A model generated the notes under the pieces. The model saw only the letters and a program-made list of their open reading frames with translations, did no database searches and had not been told where the DNA came from. Below are positions 16,130 to 25,017 of a stretch of 64,000 nucleotides of DNA, in pieces. The stretch is taken from NCBI GenBank assembly GCA_033857955.1, contig JAWVCW010000022.1, positions 62,001-126,000 of the forward strand, given 5' to 3'. The stretch is from Gaiellasilicea sp033857955. Its GTDB lineage: Bacteria > Actinomycetota > Thermoleophilia > Gaiellales > Gaiellaceae. The position numbers and the translations under genes are program-made. Position 1 is the first letter of the stretch. The number at the start of each line of letters is the position of its first letter.

Positions 16130-17721
16130 CGCAGCTCGATCTGTCCCGAAAATCCCTCTGCGAACCCCTGCGCAGGGGCAACGCGAACTCTGTACAGCCC
16201 CGGCTCGGGCACGGAAACCGTGTACTCGCCGTTCGGTCCCGTCGTGGTCTGCGCCGTCGTCCCCCAGCCCTGCTCGCTCTCGAGCTGGATCTCTACCGTC
16301 GCGCCAGGCCCGAGCGGCTTCACGGTCCCGGACACAGTCGCCGCGGCGGCGGTGCGCGCGGTGACGACCGGCGCGACCGGCACCTTCAGCACGGGGCCGG
16401 CCAGCGCACCCGCCGAGATCCGGAAGCTCGCGGGCGCGAGCAACTTCACCTTGACGGCGAACGTCGCGCCGGGGCCGGCGACCTGTGTCCAGACGCCGTC
16501 GATTCGCTGCGACAGCACCGCTCCTTTCACGCCGGTTGCCTTCCCGGTCAGCCCCAGCTGCCTGCCGTAGAGCGCGGGCCCGCCAGGCCGTGTGAGCGAG
16601 AGCGTCGCCAGCTGGGTGATCCAGGTCGAGCGCAGGCCCGCCGCCGAGCGGAGCACGGCCCCGGTCACCGTCGCAGTGCCGGCCGCCGTCGCCACGTCGA
16701 CGCTCGCCACTCGGCCGGAGGGAGCACGAGTGAGCTTGAGCGCGGTCAGGGGGGCGCGCAGCTTCAGGCCCTTTCGGATCGTCGTCTCGGGAACCGGCGT
16801 CGGGCCCCACCGATTGACCGGCGAGAGGTCGCTGTGCGGATCGTCGACCGAGACGAGATAGGGAACCGGCTTCCCGAAGACCTCCATCGCGTCCACCGTT
16901 CTCCCACCTGAAGTCGAGTGGAAGAGGGCGTCGATCGGCTTCCCTTCCCAGAGGAGCACTTCGCCCTTCGTCGCCAGAACCGCGGCTGTCGTGCGAGTGT
17001 TCTCGCCGGCGATGCCGCCGTAGACCTGGCTGCGAACGTCGGCGTAAAGATCGAAGCTCTTGCCGCTGAGCCGGTGCGAGAGCGCGTACGAGCGCGCTGC
17101 CACCGCTTGAGCCTTCAGCGCCTCGTCGGGCCACGCACTCGGCATCTCCTGCGCCACGACCCCCTGTAGGTACTGCTCGAGGCCGAGGATGTTGATGGCG
17201 TCGAGCTTCTGGCCCGTCACGTCTACCTCGATCTGGCCGCGGTAGGCACGGTCGAGCGCGAGGGGCTCGGTGCCCGGGAGGAAGACGATCGGCCCCGCGA
17301 GCTCCGTCGGCGCGCCGTTCACGGTCACCCACAGCTTCGGTCCGAGCACGATCTGGCCGGGCGCGAGCGGGTAGGTCTTCCCGAACACGTCGCGGACGCG
17401 GAACGGGACCTTGGAGCGCACCGTCACCGCCCCCTTCGCCTCGCCGACGAGCACGCGAACGCGGGCGACCGGCGCAGGCCCGAGCTCAGCCCCAACGTAG
17501 TAATGGGCGAGGATCTGGTCGTACGTCCAGCCGTCGTTCGCGAAGCCGAGCGCCCCGTACTGGCTCATGCCGACACCGTGGCCCCAGCCGCGGCCGCTGA
17601 CGACGAACGTCGTCGCGGTCACCGCCGGGGGCTTCACCGGTGCGGGCGCACGGGGACCCGCGGACGCGGAGGCCGCGAGCGCGAGAACGAGACCGGTGAG
17701 AGCGAGAAGCAGCCGCCGCAT
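16126..17721 (-). CDS. Secreted SpoIID/LytB-domain protein
   Basis: 531 residues with a signal peptide (1-21). The SpoIID core covers about 40-310: GRGWGHGVGMSQYGA near the N-terminus, LEQYLQGVVAQEMPS, LKAQAVAARSYAL and FHSTSGGRT, which are the family landmarks. SpoIID enzymes are lytic transglycosylases on denuded peptidoglycan; in non-sporulating actinobacteria the role is unclear. The C-terminal third is Ala/Val-rich with a carboxypeptidase-regulatory-like fold ending GPNGEYTVSVPEPGLYRV. Ribosome-binding site GGAGGT lies 5 nt before ATG 17721. Co-translated with the subtilase. Confidence 0.88.
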   Translation of the reverse strand: MRRLLLALTGLVLALAASASAGPRAPAPVKPPAVTATTFVVSGRGWGHGVGMSQYGALGFANDGWTYDQILAHYYVGAELGPAPVARVRVLVGEAKGAVTVRSKVPFRVRDVFGKTYPLAPGQIVLGPKLWVTVNGAPTELAGPIVFLPGTEPLALDRAYRGQIEVDVTGQKLDAINILGLEQYLQGVVAQEMPSAWPDEALKAQAVAARSYALSHRLSGKSFDLYADVRSQVYGGIAGENTRTTAAVLATKGEVLLWEGKPIDALFHSTSGGRTVDAMEVFGKPVPYLVSVDDPHSDLSPVNRWGPTPVPETTIRKGLKLRAPLTALKLTRAPSGRVASVDVATAAGTATVTGAVLRSAAGLRSTWITQLATLSLTRPGGPALYGRQLGLTGKATGVKGAVLSQRIDGVWTQVAGPGATFAVKVKLLAPASFRISAGALAGPVLKVPVAPVVTARTAAAATVSGTVKPLGPGATVEIQLESEQGWGTTAQTTTGPNGEYTVSVPEPGLYRVRVAPAQGFAEGFSGQIELR

Positions 17722-17836
17722 CGTTGACCTCCGCAGCTGAGGCTAGCGGAAGATCTGCGGATTTCCGGGTTCCTTACCGAACCTTCAAGTCATGCGCGGC
17801 GTTTCCACCCTGGGTAGCGTGGGGAGTCGGTTCACC

Positions 17837-19219
17837 GTGAGCAACAGCCATCTGCCACCCAGATACCGGAACGCGGAGCGGATCGCCCGAGGCGGGATGG
17901 GAGAGATCTATCGCGCCGAGGACGCCGATCTCGCGCGCATCGTCGCGATCAAGGTACTCGCCGACCGTTTCGCCGACGACGAATCGATCCGGGCGCGCTT
18001 CACGCGCGAAGCGCTGGCCGCGGCGCGGCTCTCGAACGCACCGAGCACGGTGACGATCTTCGACGTCGGCGAGCACGACGACCACCCCTACATCGTGATG
18101 GAGTACCTCGCGGGCGGGTCGCTCGCCGATCGGCTCGCCCGCGATGGAGCGCAACCCGTCGGACGATCGCTCGAATGGCTCGGCCAGGCAGCGGCCGCGC
18201 TCGACGCGGCGCACGCGAACGGAATCGTCCACCGCGACGTCAAGCCGGCCAACCTGCTGCTGGACGACGACGGCCGGGTCAAGGTTGCCGACTTCGGCGT
18301 CGCCAGCGCGGTCGGTCTCGGCTCGCTCACCGAGGTGGGCACCGTCGTCGGCACAGCGGGCTACCTCGCTCCGGAGCAGGCTCGCGGCGAGAAGGCGACG
18401 CCCGCAAGCGACCGCTACGCGCTCGCAGTCGTCGCCTTCGAGCTGCTCACGGGCACGAGGCCGTTCGAGCGCGAATCCTCCACCGCCGAGGCGATGGCAC
18501 ATGTGAGCGCGCCGATCCCGCCGGCCTCGAGCCTCAATCCCGAGCTGCCGCCGCAGGTGGACGACGCGCTCGCCCGCGGGCTCGCCAAGGAGCCCGAGCA
18601 CCGCTACGACTCGGCAGCCGACCTCGTCCACGCGCTCCGCGACGCGCTCGACGACGCTGCGGGCGGGACGGCGGTCGCTGCGCTGGCCCCCGTCGCGCAG
18701 CGCCGCGAACGCCGCTGGGCGGTGCCGCTGATCGCGCTCGGCGCTCTGCTGCTGGTCGCCGGCGTCCTCGCCGCGGCCCTGCTCGCGGGGGACGACACAA
18801 AGGAAACCGCGACGACCGCTCCGCAGACAGTGAAGGAAACGGTCACGCTGCCCGCGAGGACGGTCGTGCAGACCGTGACCACCGAAGCAGCCCCGACGAC
18901 GGCGCCGACGACGACCGCCCCGTCCGGCAACCCGTCGGAGCTGAACGACCAGGGCTTCGAGCTGATGCGCGCCGGCAACTACGAGGCGGCTCTGCCGCTG
19001 CTCGAGCAGGCAGTCGCCGGGATGGCCGGAAGCGGGGAGACCGCAGAGGCGTATGCGAGCTACAACCTCGCGTTCACTCGGCTCGCGCTCGGCCGGTGCG
19101 ACGGTGTGGTCGAGCTGCTCGACCGCTCGGAGGCGGTTCAGGGCGGGCGCAAGGAGATCAGCAGACTGCGCCGCGAGGCGAGGAAGAACTGCGACGAGCG
19201 GGGAGACGGCGACGGCTAG
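17837..19219 (+). CDS. Transmembrane Ser/Thr protein kinase with extracellular TPR-like tail
   Basis: 460 residues from GTG 17837. The kinase domain starts IARGGMGEIYRAED, has the VAIK lysine, HRDVKPANLL, ADFG and GTAGYLAPEQ, and ends near residue 270. A single membrane helix follows (WAVPLIALGALLLVAGVLAAALLAG in two halves, about 294-318), then a Thr/Pro-rich linker and a C-terminal TPR-like pair (SELNDQGFELMRAGNYEAAL). No PASTA domains. I prefer this start because it gives the usual family N-terminus and a TAGCGT hexamer (17815-17820) lies upstream; an in-frame ATG at 17792 is the alternative. Divergent from the SpoIID gene, which hints at envelope signalling. Confidence 0.9.
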   Translation: MSNSHLPPRYRNAERIARGGMGEIYRAEDADLARIVAIKVLADRFADDESIRARFTREALAAARLSNAPSTVTIFDVGEHDDHPYIVMEYLAGGSLADRLARDGAQPVGRSLEWLGQAAAALDAAHANGIVHRDVKPANLLLDDDGRVKVADFGVASAVGLGSLTEVGTVVGTAGYLAPEQARGEKATPASDRYALAVVAFELLTGTRPFERESSTAEAMAHVSAPIPPASSLNPELPPQVDDALARGLAKEPEHRYDSAADLVHALRDALDDAAGGTAVAALAPVAQRRERRWAVPLIALGALLLVAGVLAAALLAGDDTKETATTAPQTVKETVTLPARTVVQTVTTEAAPTTAPTTTAPSGNPSELNDQGFELMRAGNYEAALPLLEQAVAGMAGSGETAEAYASYNLAFTRLALGRCDGVVELLDRSEAVQGGRKEISRLRREARKNCDERGDGDG

Positions 19220-19336
19220 GAGGCAGCGAGCTTGCTCGCGTTTCGTGGCGCGTCGCTGGTGGTGCGCGGCCGGAGAGGACAGTACGGACGTACGGACTCG
19301 GAGAGCCGCGGGCCGCCAGCGGCGCGAGGCGGCGCG

Positions 19337-19359
19337 CCGGCCGGGCTACGCCCGGCCGG
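19337..19359. terminator. Hairpin between convergent kinase and rmlB ends
   Basis: A perfect 10-bp stem CCGGCCGGGC/GCCCGGCCGG with loop TAC. The rmlB stop codon (19348-19346) lies at the loop. No T-run on either side. Position between convergent genes suggests a bidirectional terminator. Confidence 0.5.
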
Positions 19360-20362
19360 AGTCGTCGCCGGCCACGGACGCGAGCCTGGCGGCGTACTGC
19401 TTCTCGTAGTAGGCCCGGTATTCACCGGACTTGATCGGCTCCCACCAGCTGCGGTTCGCGACGTACCAGGCGACCGTCTCGGAGATCCCTTCCTCGAACG
19501 TCTTCTGCGGCGCCCAGCCGAGCCCGCGCAGCTTGCTGGTGTCGAGCGAATAGCGCCGGTCGTGCCCCGCGCGGTCCTCGACGTGGCGGATCAGCGATTC
19601 GTCGGCCCCGGTGAGCCTCAGGATGTGGCCGACGACCTCCACGTTCTCGAGCTCGTCGCGGCCGCCGACGTTGTAGACCTCGCCCGGAGCGCCCTCCCGC
19701 AGGACCGTCTCGATCCCGGCGCAGTGGTCCTCGACCCAGAGCCAGTCGCGGATCTGCTTCCCGTCGCCGTAGACCGGCAGCGGCTTCCCCTCCAAGGCAT
19801 TTGTCGTCATCAGCGGGATCAGCTTCTCCGGGTACTGGTTCGGCCCGTAGGTGTTCGAACCGCGGGTGATCGAGGCGTTGACGCCGAACGTCCGCGCATA
19901 CGCCGGGATGTGCAGGTCGCCGGCGGCCTTCGCGACGCTGTACGGGCTCGAAGGCTTGATCGGGTCGGTCTCCACCGAGGAGCCGCCGGCGGCAAGGTCG
20001 CCGTACACCTCGTCCGTCGACACCTGGACGAAGCGGGCGCCGCCGCGCCGCACCTCCTCGAGCAGGACCTGGGTCCCGAAGAACTCCGTCCGGCCGAAGT
20101 CGGTGGCGCCGAGGATCGACCGGTCGACGTGCGTCTCGGCTGCGAAGTTGACGATCGCGTCCCAGCCGGCGGCCGCTTCCGCGACGGCCTCCGGGTCGCA
20201 GATATCGCCGACCACGAGCTCGATCCCGGTCCCCTCGAGGTTCGCGGGGTTGCCCGAGTACGTGAGCTTGTCGAGAACCCGCACGTCGTCACCCGCGGCC
20301 AGCAACCGCTTGGCGAAGTGGGAGCCGATGAACCCGGCCCCGCCCGTGACGAGTACGCGCAT
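19346..20362 (-). CDS. rmlB: dTDP-glucose 4,6-dehydratase
   Basis: 338 residues of the extended SDR family. NAD motif TGGAGFIGSHF, TDEVYGDL carrying the catalytic Thr-Asp-Glu, and YSVAKAAGD with the Tyr-x3-Lys pair. The sugar-binding segment RGSNTYGPNQYPEKLIP is intact. It converts dTDP-glucose to dTDP-4-keto-6-deoxyglucose, step two of dTDP-L-rhamnose synthesis. It is the last gene of the rml operon, 10 nt after the SRPBCC gene. The order A-C-D-SRPBCC-B is unusual. Confidence 0.95.
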   Translation of the reverse strand: MRVLVTGGAGFIGSHFAKRLLAAGDDVRVLDKLTYSGNPANLEGTGIELVVGDICDPEAVAEAAAGWDAIVNFAAETHVDRSILGATDFGRTEFFGTQVLLEEVRRGGARFVQVSTDEVYGDLAAGGSSVETDPIKPSSPYSVAKAAGDLHIPAYARTFGVNASITRGSNTYGPNQYPEKLIPLMTTNALEGKPLPVYGDGKQIRDWLWVEDHCAGIETVLREGAPGEVYNVGGRDELENVEVVGHILRLTGADESLIRHVEDRAGHDRRYSLDTSKLRGLGWAPQKTFEEGISETVAWYVANRSWWEPIKSGEYRAYYEKQYAARLASVAGDDSGRA

Positions 20363-20372
20363 CGAGGAAAGG

Positions 20373-20846
20373 CTACGTGACTGCGAGGAGCCGCGCCCTC
20401 AGCAAATTGGCTAGACCTTGGCCGCCCTGGTGCATGACCGCGTGGTGGTTCCACCGAAAAACAGGGCGCGCGACCGGCCCGATGAGGTTCATCCACGACC
20501 GCGTCGTCCGTACGTTCCATTCGTAGGTCACGGCCGTCTCCCGCCCTTCGAAGAAGCGCCAGCGTCCGGTCCCGGCGAGCTCGCCGTCGGCATCGGCTTC
20601 GATCAGATGCGGGAGCTCGACCCGGGTGATCCGGGTCTCGAAGCGCACCGGATACGGGATCACGCTCCGCCACTCGTGGCGGTAGAGCGCGCCGACGCCG
20701 CCGTTGCCGCTCCCGGACTCGAGCTTCTCCACCTGCTTGACGCCCGGCCACCAGGCAGGCCAGCTCTCGATCTCGTAGATCGCGTCCCAGACCGCTTCGC
20801 GCGGCGCGTCGAGGATCCACGTCGTCAGGAAGGAGTAGTCCGCCAT
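20373..20846 (-). CDS. SRPBCC (polyketide cyclase/START-like) protein
   Basis: 157 residues forming one SRPBCC helix-grip domain: VWDAIYEIESWPAWWPGVKQ near the start is the usual ligand-pocket helix region, followed by alternating strands and the long C-terminal helix with HHAVMHQGGQGLANLLRARL. The family binds hydrophobic ligands, but nothing here fixes the ligand. It sits between rmlD (6 nt upstream) and rmlB (10 nt downstream), so it is cotranscribed with rhamnose synthesis; a role in lipid-linked sugar metabolism is a guess. Confidence 0.8.
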   Translation of the reverse strand: MADYSFLTTWILDAPREAVWDAIYEIESWPAWWPGVKQVEKLESGSGNGGVGALYRHEWRSVIPYPVRFETRITRVELPHLIEADADGELAGTGRWRFFEGRETAVTYEWNVRTTRSWMNLIGPVARPVFRWNHHAVMHQGGQGLANLLRARLLAVT

Positions 20847-20852
20847 CGCCTG

Positions 20853-21656
20853 TTATTCGCTCTGCGGCGCCGCGTGGATGGCAGAGAGCGCCTCTCGCAA
20901 CCCGTCACGCCAGTGCGGCAGCGTCGGTGCGCCCTTCTCGCTGCGCAGAACCGAGTACGCGGGCCGCGGCGCAGGCCGGCCGAGCTCCTCGGTCGTGATG
21001 CGGCGAACACGCGTGTCGAGGCCTGCCTCTTCGTAGATCGCCTCGGCGAACCCGGCCCAGGTCACATCTCCCTCGGCAGCAACGTGATAGAGACCGAACG
21101 GGAGGTCCAGCAGCTGGCGCGTGGCGGCGGCGAGGTGGCCGACGAAGGTCGGCGAGCCCCGCTGGTCGTCGACCACCGCGACCTCGTCCCGCTCGGCCCC
21201 GAGCCGGAGCATCGTGCGGACGAAGTTGTTGCCCGTCGGGCCGAAGAGCCACGACGAGCGTACGATCCACGCCTGCGCGCCCGCCGCGGCCTCGCCGTGC
21301 AGCTTCGAGCGGCCGTAGGCAGAGTGCGGGCTCGGACCGTCGGACTCGACGTACGGCTCGCGCTTCTTCCCGTCGAACACGTAGTCCGTCGAGTAGTAGA
21401 CGAGCGGGGCACCGAGCGAGGCGGCGTTTGCGGTGCCGCCGACATTGACCGCGGCCGCACCCTGCGGGTCGTCCTCTGCCCCGTCGACGTTCGTCCACGC
21501 AGCGGCGTGGAGGACGAGGTCCGGCTGGCCGATCCCCGGGGGCGGCGGCAGCGAGACGTCCCAGTCGGCGTGGGAGAGCGCGACGACCTCGTCCCCGGCG
21601 AACTCCTCCGTCAGCGCGCGGCCGAGCTGGCCGCCGGCGCCCGTGATCAGATACAC
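20853..21656 (-). CDS. rmlD: dTDP-4-dehydrorhamnose reductase
   Basis: 267 residues from GTG 21656, which gives the standard N-terminus VYLITGAGGQLGRAL; a longer frame to 21701 would overlap rmlC by 55 nt. SDR motifs: STDYVFDG and YGRSKLHGE (Tyr and Lys of the active site), RSSWLFG and RGSPTF. It reduces dTDP-4-keto-L-rhamnose to dTDP-L-rhamnose. The start overlaps the rmlC 3' end by 10 nt. Confidence 0.94.
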   Translation of the reverse strand: MYLITGAGGQLGRALTEEFAGDEVVALSHADWDVSLPPPPGIGQPDLVLHAAAWTNVDGAEDDPQGAAAVNVGGTANAASLGAPLVYYSTDYVFDGKKREPYVESDGPSPHSAYGRSKLHGEAAAGAQAWIVRSSWLFGPTGNNFVRTMLRLGAERDEVAVVDDQRGSPTFVGHLAAATRQLLDLPFGLYHVAAEGDVTWAGFAEAIYEEAGLDTRVRRITTEELGRPAPRPAYSVLRSEKGAPTLPHWRDGLREALSAIHAAPQSE

Positions 21657-22114
21657 GCGGCCAGGTCGCGCGGCGAGAGGATCGGCGAGTCCGTGCTCCA
21701 CAGGTGCTTGACGCGCGGATCGGCCCAGCAGAGGCCCTGCTCGTCGGGGTTGGCGGGGTCGTACTCCTCCGTCACGTGGTAGCAGAAGAAGAGATCGGTG
21801 AGCGACTCGAAGCCGTGGGCGTTTCGGCCGGGGATGTAGATCGCGACCGGGTTCTCGTCGCCGATGTCCTCGGTGAAGGTCTCGCCGGTCTCGCGGTCGA
21901 GGACGACGACGCGCGCCATCCCCTGCATGCAGACGAAGAGATCGTCCTGGCCCCGCTCGTGATAGTGGAGGCCCCGGATCACGCCACGGCGGGAGAAGGA
22001 GAGGTTGGTCTGCTTCGTCTGCTTCGGCAGTGCGCTCTCGCGCCGGAGCTCCATGAACCAGCCCCGCTCGTCCTCGAAGCGCTGGAGCGGGATCCGCAGC
22101 AGGCCGTCGATCAC
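21647..22114 (-). CDS. rmlC: dTDP-4-dehydrorhamnose 3,5-epimerase family protein
   Basis: 155 residues from GTG 22114, overlapping the rmlA stop by 4 nt (GTGA). Cupin fold with RmlC landmarks: FEDERGWFMELRRES, NLSFSRRGVIRGLHYH (catalytic His region) and GRNAHGFESL. It epimerises C3 and C5 of the 4-keto sugar. At 155 residues it is shorter than the 180 or so typical of RmlC, with a shortened C-terminus (SPRDLAACI). Confidence 0.92.
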   Translation of the reverse strand: MIDGLLRIPLQRFEDERGWFMELRRESALPKQTKQTNLSFSRRGVIRGLHYHERGQDDLFVCMQGMARVVVLDRETGETFTEDIGDENPVAIYIPGRNAHGFESLTDLFFCYHVTEEYDPANPDEQGLCWADPRVKHLWSTDSPILSPRDLAACI

Positions 22115-22899
22115 TGCTCGACCTTGTTTACGCCGGTGCGGCCGATCAGCGCGCCGATCTCCGGCAGCGACTCCTGCGTGCCCGCGTCCTCCCACCAGCC
22201 CCGGACACGATGGCACGCGAGGGTGCCCTGCTCGGCGTAATGGCGGTTGACGTCCGTGATCTCGAGCTCGCCGCGCGAGGACGGCGTGAGCCCTCGGATC
22301 ACCGCGAAGACGTCGGGTGAGTAGCCGTACAGCCCGACCACGGCGTCGTTCGACGGCGGCGCGGGGTAGCGGAGGTCGACGACGCCTGCCTTCTCGACCA
22401 CGTCCACCACACGCCCGTCCTCGCCGTAGACGACGACCCCGAACCGCTCCGGGTCGGGAACCTCCTTGACGAAGACCGCCGCCCCGTCGTCGCCCTCCAC
22501 GAAGGAACGGATGGCGTCCGCCTCCGCATACTCGAAGATGTTGTCACCGAGGCAGACGATCAGGTCGTCGTCGCCCGCGAAGCTCTCGGCCATGCCGACG
22601 ACCTGCGCGATCCCACCGGCCTCGACCTGCACCTTGTAGGTGAGATCGAGGTCGAAGAGGGGGGTGGAGGCTCCCCGGTTGCTCATCTGCCCGTTTCCGA
22701 GCAGGTCGATCAGCTGGCCCGCGTGGCCCTGGCCGGTGACGATCATCACCTCCCGGACGCCCGCGAGCTGCAGCAGCTGCAGCGGGTAATAGATCATCGG
22801 CCACCCGCCGACCGGCAGCAGGTGCTTGTTGACGACGCGCGTCAGCTCGCCCAGCCGCGTCGCCTCGCCGCCGGCCGCAATGAGTCCCTTTGCCTTCAT
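22111..22899 (-). CDS. rmlA: Glucose-1-phosphate thymidylyltransferase-like nucleotidyltransferase
   Basis: 262 residues of the NTP_transferase family. The N-terminal motif is AAGGEATRLGELTRVVNKHLLPVGG, in two parts GGEATRL and KHLLPVGGWPMIYYP, matching the RmlA nucleotide and sugar sites; DNIFEY carries the metal-binding Asp. The first motif is divergent (usual is LAGGxGTRLxPLT). It makes dTDP-glucose from glucose-1-phosphate by context with rmlB, rmlC and rmlD. ATG overlaps the stop of the YczE-like gene by 4 nt. Confidence 0.88.
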   Translation of the reverse strand: MKAKGLIAAGGEATRLGELTRVVNKHLLPVGGWPMIYYPLQLLQLAGVREVMIVTGQGHAGQLIDLLGNGQMSNRGASTPLFDLDLTYKVQVEAGGIAQVVGMAESFAGDDDLIVCLGDNIFEYAEADAIRSFVEGDDGAAVFVKEVPDPERFGVVVYGEDGRVVDVVEKAGVVDLRYPAPPSNDAVVGLYGYSPDVFAVIRGLTPSSRGELEITDVNRHYAEQGTLACHRVRGWWEDAGTQESLPEIGALIGRTGVNKVEQ

Positions 22900-23546
22900 G
22901 CCGGGGCCGATGCTACTGCGGGGCCAGCCAGCGGTGTACGGACGAGCAGCCAGAACGACGCCTCGAGCGCGGGGCCGATCAGGAGGGCAAACGCAATCGT
23001 TCCGACCCCGATCGTGCCTCCGAGGAGGGCGCCCACAACAACGACGCTCGACTCGAGCAGCGTCCGCACGAGGCCGATCCGCCAGCCCGTACGGAGAGCG
23101 AGCACGAGCATCAGCGAGTCGCGCGGGCCGGCCCCGAACGCCGCCCCGAGGTAGAAGGCCGAGCCGACGGCGACGAGCCCGATGCCCGCAACGAGGAGGA
23201 CGGTCCGCACTGCGAGCCCTTCCTCCGAGAGGGCGTCCACGGCCGGGACGCGCACGAGCACCGCGATGAAGAGGCCGATCAGAATCGCGTTCGCGACCGT
23301 TCCCGGTCCGATTCGAGCTCCGAGGCGCCACGACAGCACCAGCACGACCAGGCCGACCGCGACGTTCGCCGTCCCGAAGCTCAATGGAGAGTGCTGCGCG
23401 AGCCCCTGATGCAGCACGTCCCACGGCGACAGGCCCAGCCTGGACTCGAGCAGGCCGACGACCCCGGCGGCGCAGAGGAAGAGCCCGAAGACGAGGCCCG
23501 CGTAGCGCGCGCCGACGCCGCCGCGAAGAACAGGAGGCGCGTGCAT
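22896..23546 (-). CDS. YczE/YitT-type integral membrane protein
   Basis: 216 residues with five to six predicted helices. It carries the family signature GLSPWDVLHQGLA after the first helix and a second related element FGAGPRDSLM, as in YczE-like proteins. Function unknown. It is the first gene of the rml operon: a TAGGTT hexamer (23559-23554) ends 7 nt before the ATG and no ribosome-binding site is seen, so the transcript probably starts at the ATG. Stop overlaps the rmlA start by 4 nt. Confidence 0.85.
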   Translation of the reverse strand: MHAPPVLRGGVGARYAGLVFGLFLCAAGVVGLLESRLGLSPWDVLHQGLAQHSPLSFGTANVAVGLVVLVLSWRLGARIGPGTVANAILIGLFIAVLVRVPAVDALSEEGLAVRTVLLVAGIGLVAVGSAFYLGAAFGAGPRDSLMLVLALRTGWRIGLVRTLLESSVVVVGALLGGTIGVGTIAFALLIGPALEASFWLLVRTPLAGPAVASAPA

Positions 23547-23570
23547 GGCTCGGAACCTAGCCGCAGGGGT

Positions 23571-24806
23571 TCAGCGAGCGCGGATCGTGATGCTGTAGGC
23601 CGCGTCCTGCGGCGAGAAGATCCGCACGCGGGCGCCAGGCTCGGCGGCGACGGCGACGCTGAAGAAGCCGCGTGCGCTCGTCTTGCGAAACCCACCGCTG
23701 AAGCGCCACGCGCCGCCCGTGCGGACCTGCACACGGTAGGTCTGCGGGCCCGAACGAGGCCGAATCTGACCCCAGAGGACGAGGGTGCCGCCGCTGCGGC
23801 CGGCCTGCGCGATCGGGAACGGGAAGGCGAGCGCCGCGAGCTTCGGACGGCCCGAGTTCTGGAACAGGCCGCTCTGGAAGCGCGCCGCCTCGGGCTCGTC
23901 CTTCACGAGGTAGTGGATCAGCATGTCCACCCGCGGCAGCTTGTGCACGCGCAGGCCCGCCTGGCCGATCAGCTCGGCCTGCCGCTGCTGCGTGACGCCG
24001 TAGGCGCCGGTCTGGTAGCCGTACTCGGTCAGCCAGATCCGCTTAGGCCCGAACGCGCGGCTGACCTCCGAGAGCAGCCGCTCGACCGTGGCCATCGTGA
24101 TCGTCGTGCAGTACTTGCAGGCACCGCTGGGAAACGGCGTCTCGCGGCTGGTCGACGGATAGGGGTGGTGCGCGTAGGCGTCGAGCCGTGCGCCCGCACT
24201 GCGCATGCCGCGGATCCACGCGACCGGCGAGACTCCGGCTGTCGAGCCGCGCGGAGCGGTGACGCCGCCTCCGACCTTCGCACGCGGATTGACCGCGTGG
24301 ATCGCCTTGTAGGCCGGGTTCAGGATCTGGCGGACGTACACGGCCGGCGTCGTCGGCCGGAGCCAGCGTGCCTGGTTCGGCTCGTTCCAGACGAGCCACT
24401 GGTTGACCCAGCTGTAGCGGCTCGCCGCCGTCCGCGCGAACTCGGCGAACGCAGCCGCGCCCGGCGCGAAGTTCGGAGTCCTGCCGCCGTTCGCCCAGCG
24501 TGGCGAGCCGACGAGGCCGACGACCGCGGGGATGCCGCGGTCGTGCAACCCGTTCAGGACGAGGTCGCTGTCCTCCCAGCTCTGCTCGCCCCGCACCGGC
24601 TCGATGCGGTCCCAGTGGAGGTTGAAGCGGACGATGTCCACGCCGAGGCTCTCCAGCCGATCCAGCCGGTCGTCGAGCGTGCCGGCGCCGTGAACGAGCC
24701 AGGAATCGTCCTGGATGCCGTAGCGCACGTCGCTGGAGGCCTGCGCCGCGGGGGCGACGAGGCCGAGCAGGGTGCACGAGACCACGGCTGCGAGCAGGAG
24801 GCGCAT
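23571..24806 (-). CDS. Secreted clan GH-A glycoside hydrolase-like protein
   Basis: 411 residues. Signal peptide 1-23 (ends AAQASS). A TIM-barrel follows with the clan GH-A acid/base in VWNEPN (Glu about 140) and the nucleophile in WLTEYGYQT (Glu about 259); AYAHHPYP after strand 6 is also typical. Family assignment between GH5, GH39 and GH53-like groups is not possible by eye. A C-terminal beta-rich domain (about 320-411) may bind carbohydrate or the wall. Stands alone, 24 nt after which the yczE-rml operon begins on the same strand. Confidence 0.85.
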   Translation of the reverse strand: MRLLLAAVVSCTLLGLVAPAAQASSDVRYGIQDDSWLVHGAGTLDDRLDRLESLGVDIVRFNLHWDRIEPVRGEQSWEDSDLVLNGLHDRGIPAVVGLVGSPRWANGGRTPNFAPGAAAFAEFARTAASRYSWVNQWLVWNEPNQARWLRPTTPAVYVRQILNPAYKAIHAVNPRAKVGGGVTAPRGSTAGVSPVAWIRGMRSAGARLDAYAHHPYPSTSRETPFPSGACKYCTTITMATVERLLSEVSRAFGPKRIWLTEYGYQTGAYGVTQQRQAELIGQAGLRVHKLPRVDMLIHYLVKDEPEAARFQSGLFQNSGRPKLAALAFPFPIAQAGRSGGTLVLWGQIRPRSGPQTYRVQVRTGGAWRFSGGFRKTSARGFFSVAVAAEPGARVRIFSPQDAAYSITIRAR

Positions 24807-24842
24807 CGAGGGCCAGTTCCCGGCCCCCTCTATCCCGACACA

Positions 24843-24983
24843 TCAGGATCTTGTAAACGATGCGCGGCGACGCTGCTTGCGCGCCTTCACAAGTGGTGCA
24901 TAGCGCACGGCCGCGAACCAGACATACGTCGCGAAAGCGAGTGCGGCGACCATCGCCTTGAGGATCCGACGGATCAGCGTCAT
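24843..24983 (-). CDS. Small single-helix membrane protein
   Basis: 46 residues: a short basic start (MTLIRRILK), one membrane helix (AMVAALAFATYVWFAAV) and a strongly basic tail (KARKQRRR). No known family. Support comes from a TAGGAT hexamer (24995-24990) exactly 6 nt before the ATG, the same arrangement seen at many starts here, and from filling an otherwise empty gap. Divergent from hsp20, 34 nt apart. Confidence 0.5.
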   Translation of the reverse strand: MTLIRRILKAMVAALAFATYVWFAAVRYAPLVKARKQRRRASFTRS

Positions 24984-25017
24984 GTCTGAATCCTACGCAG
25001 CGGGGTAGTGTGAGGAC

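Noticed and set aside
22890..24989. 699-codon plus-strand frame across the YczE-like and glycosidase genes
   Set aside because: Arg/Glu/Asp-rich antisense of two convincing minus-strand genes; no motif or start signal.
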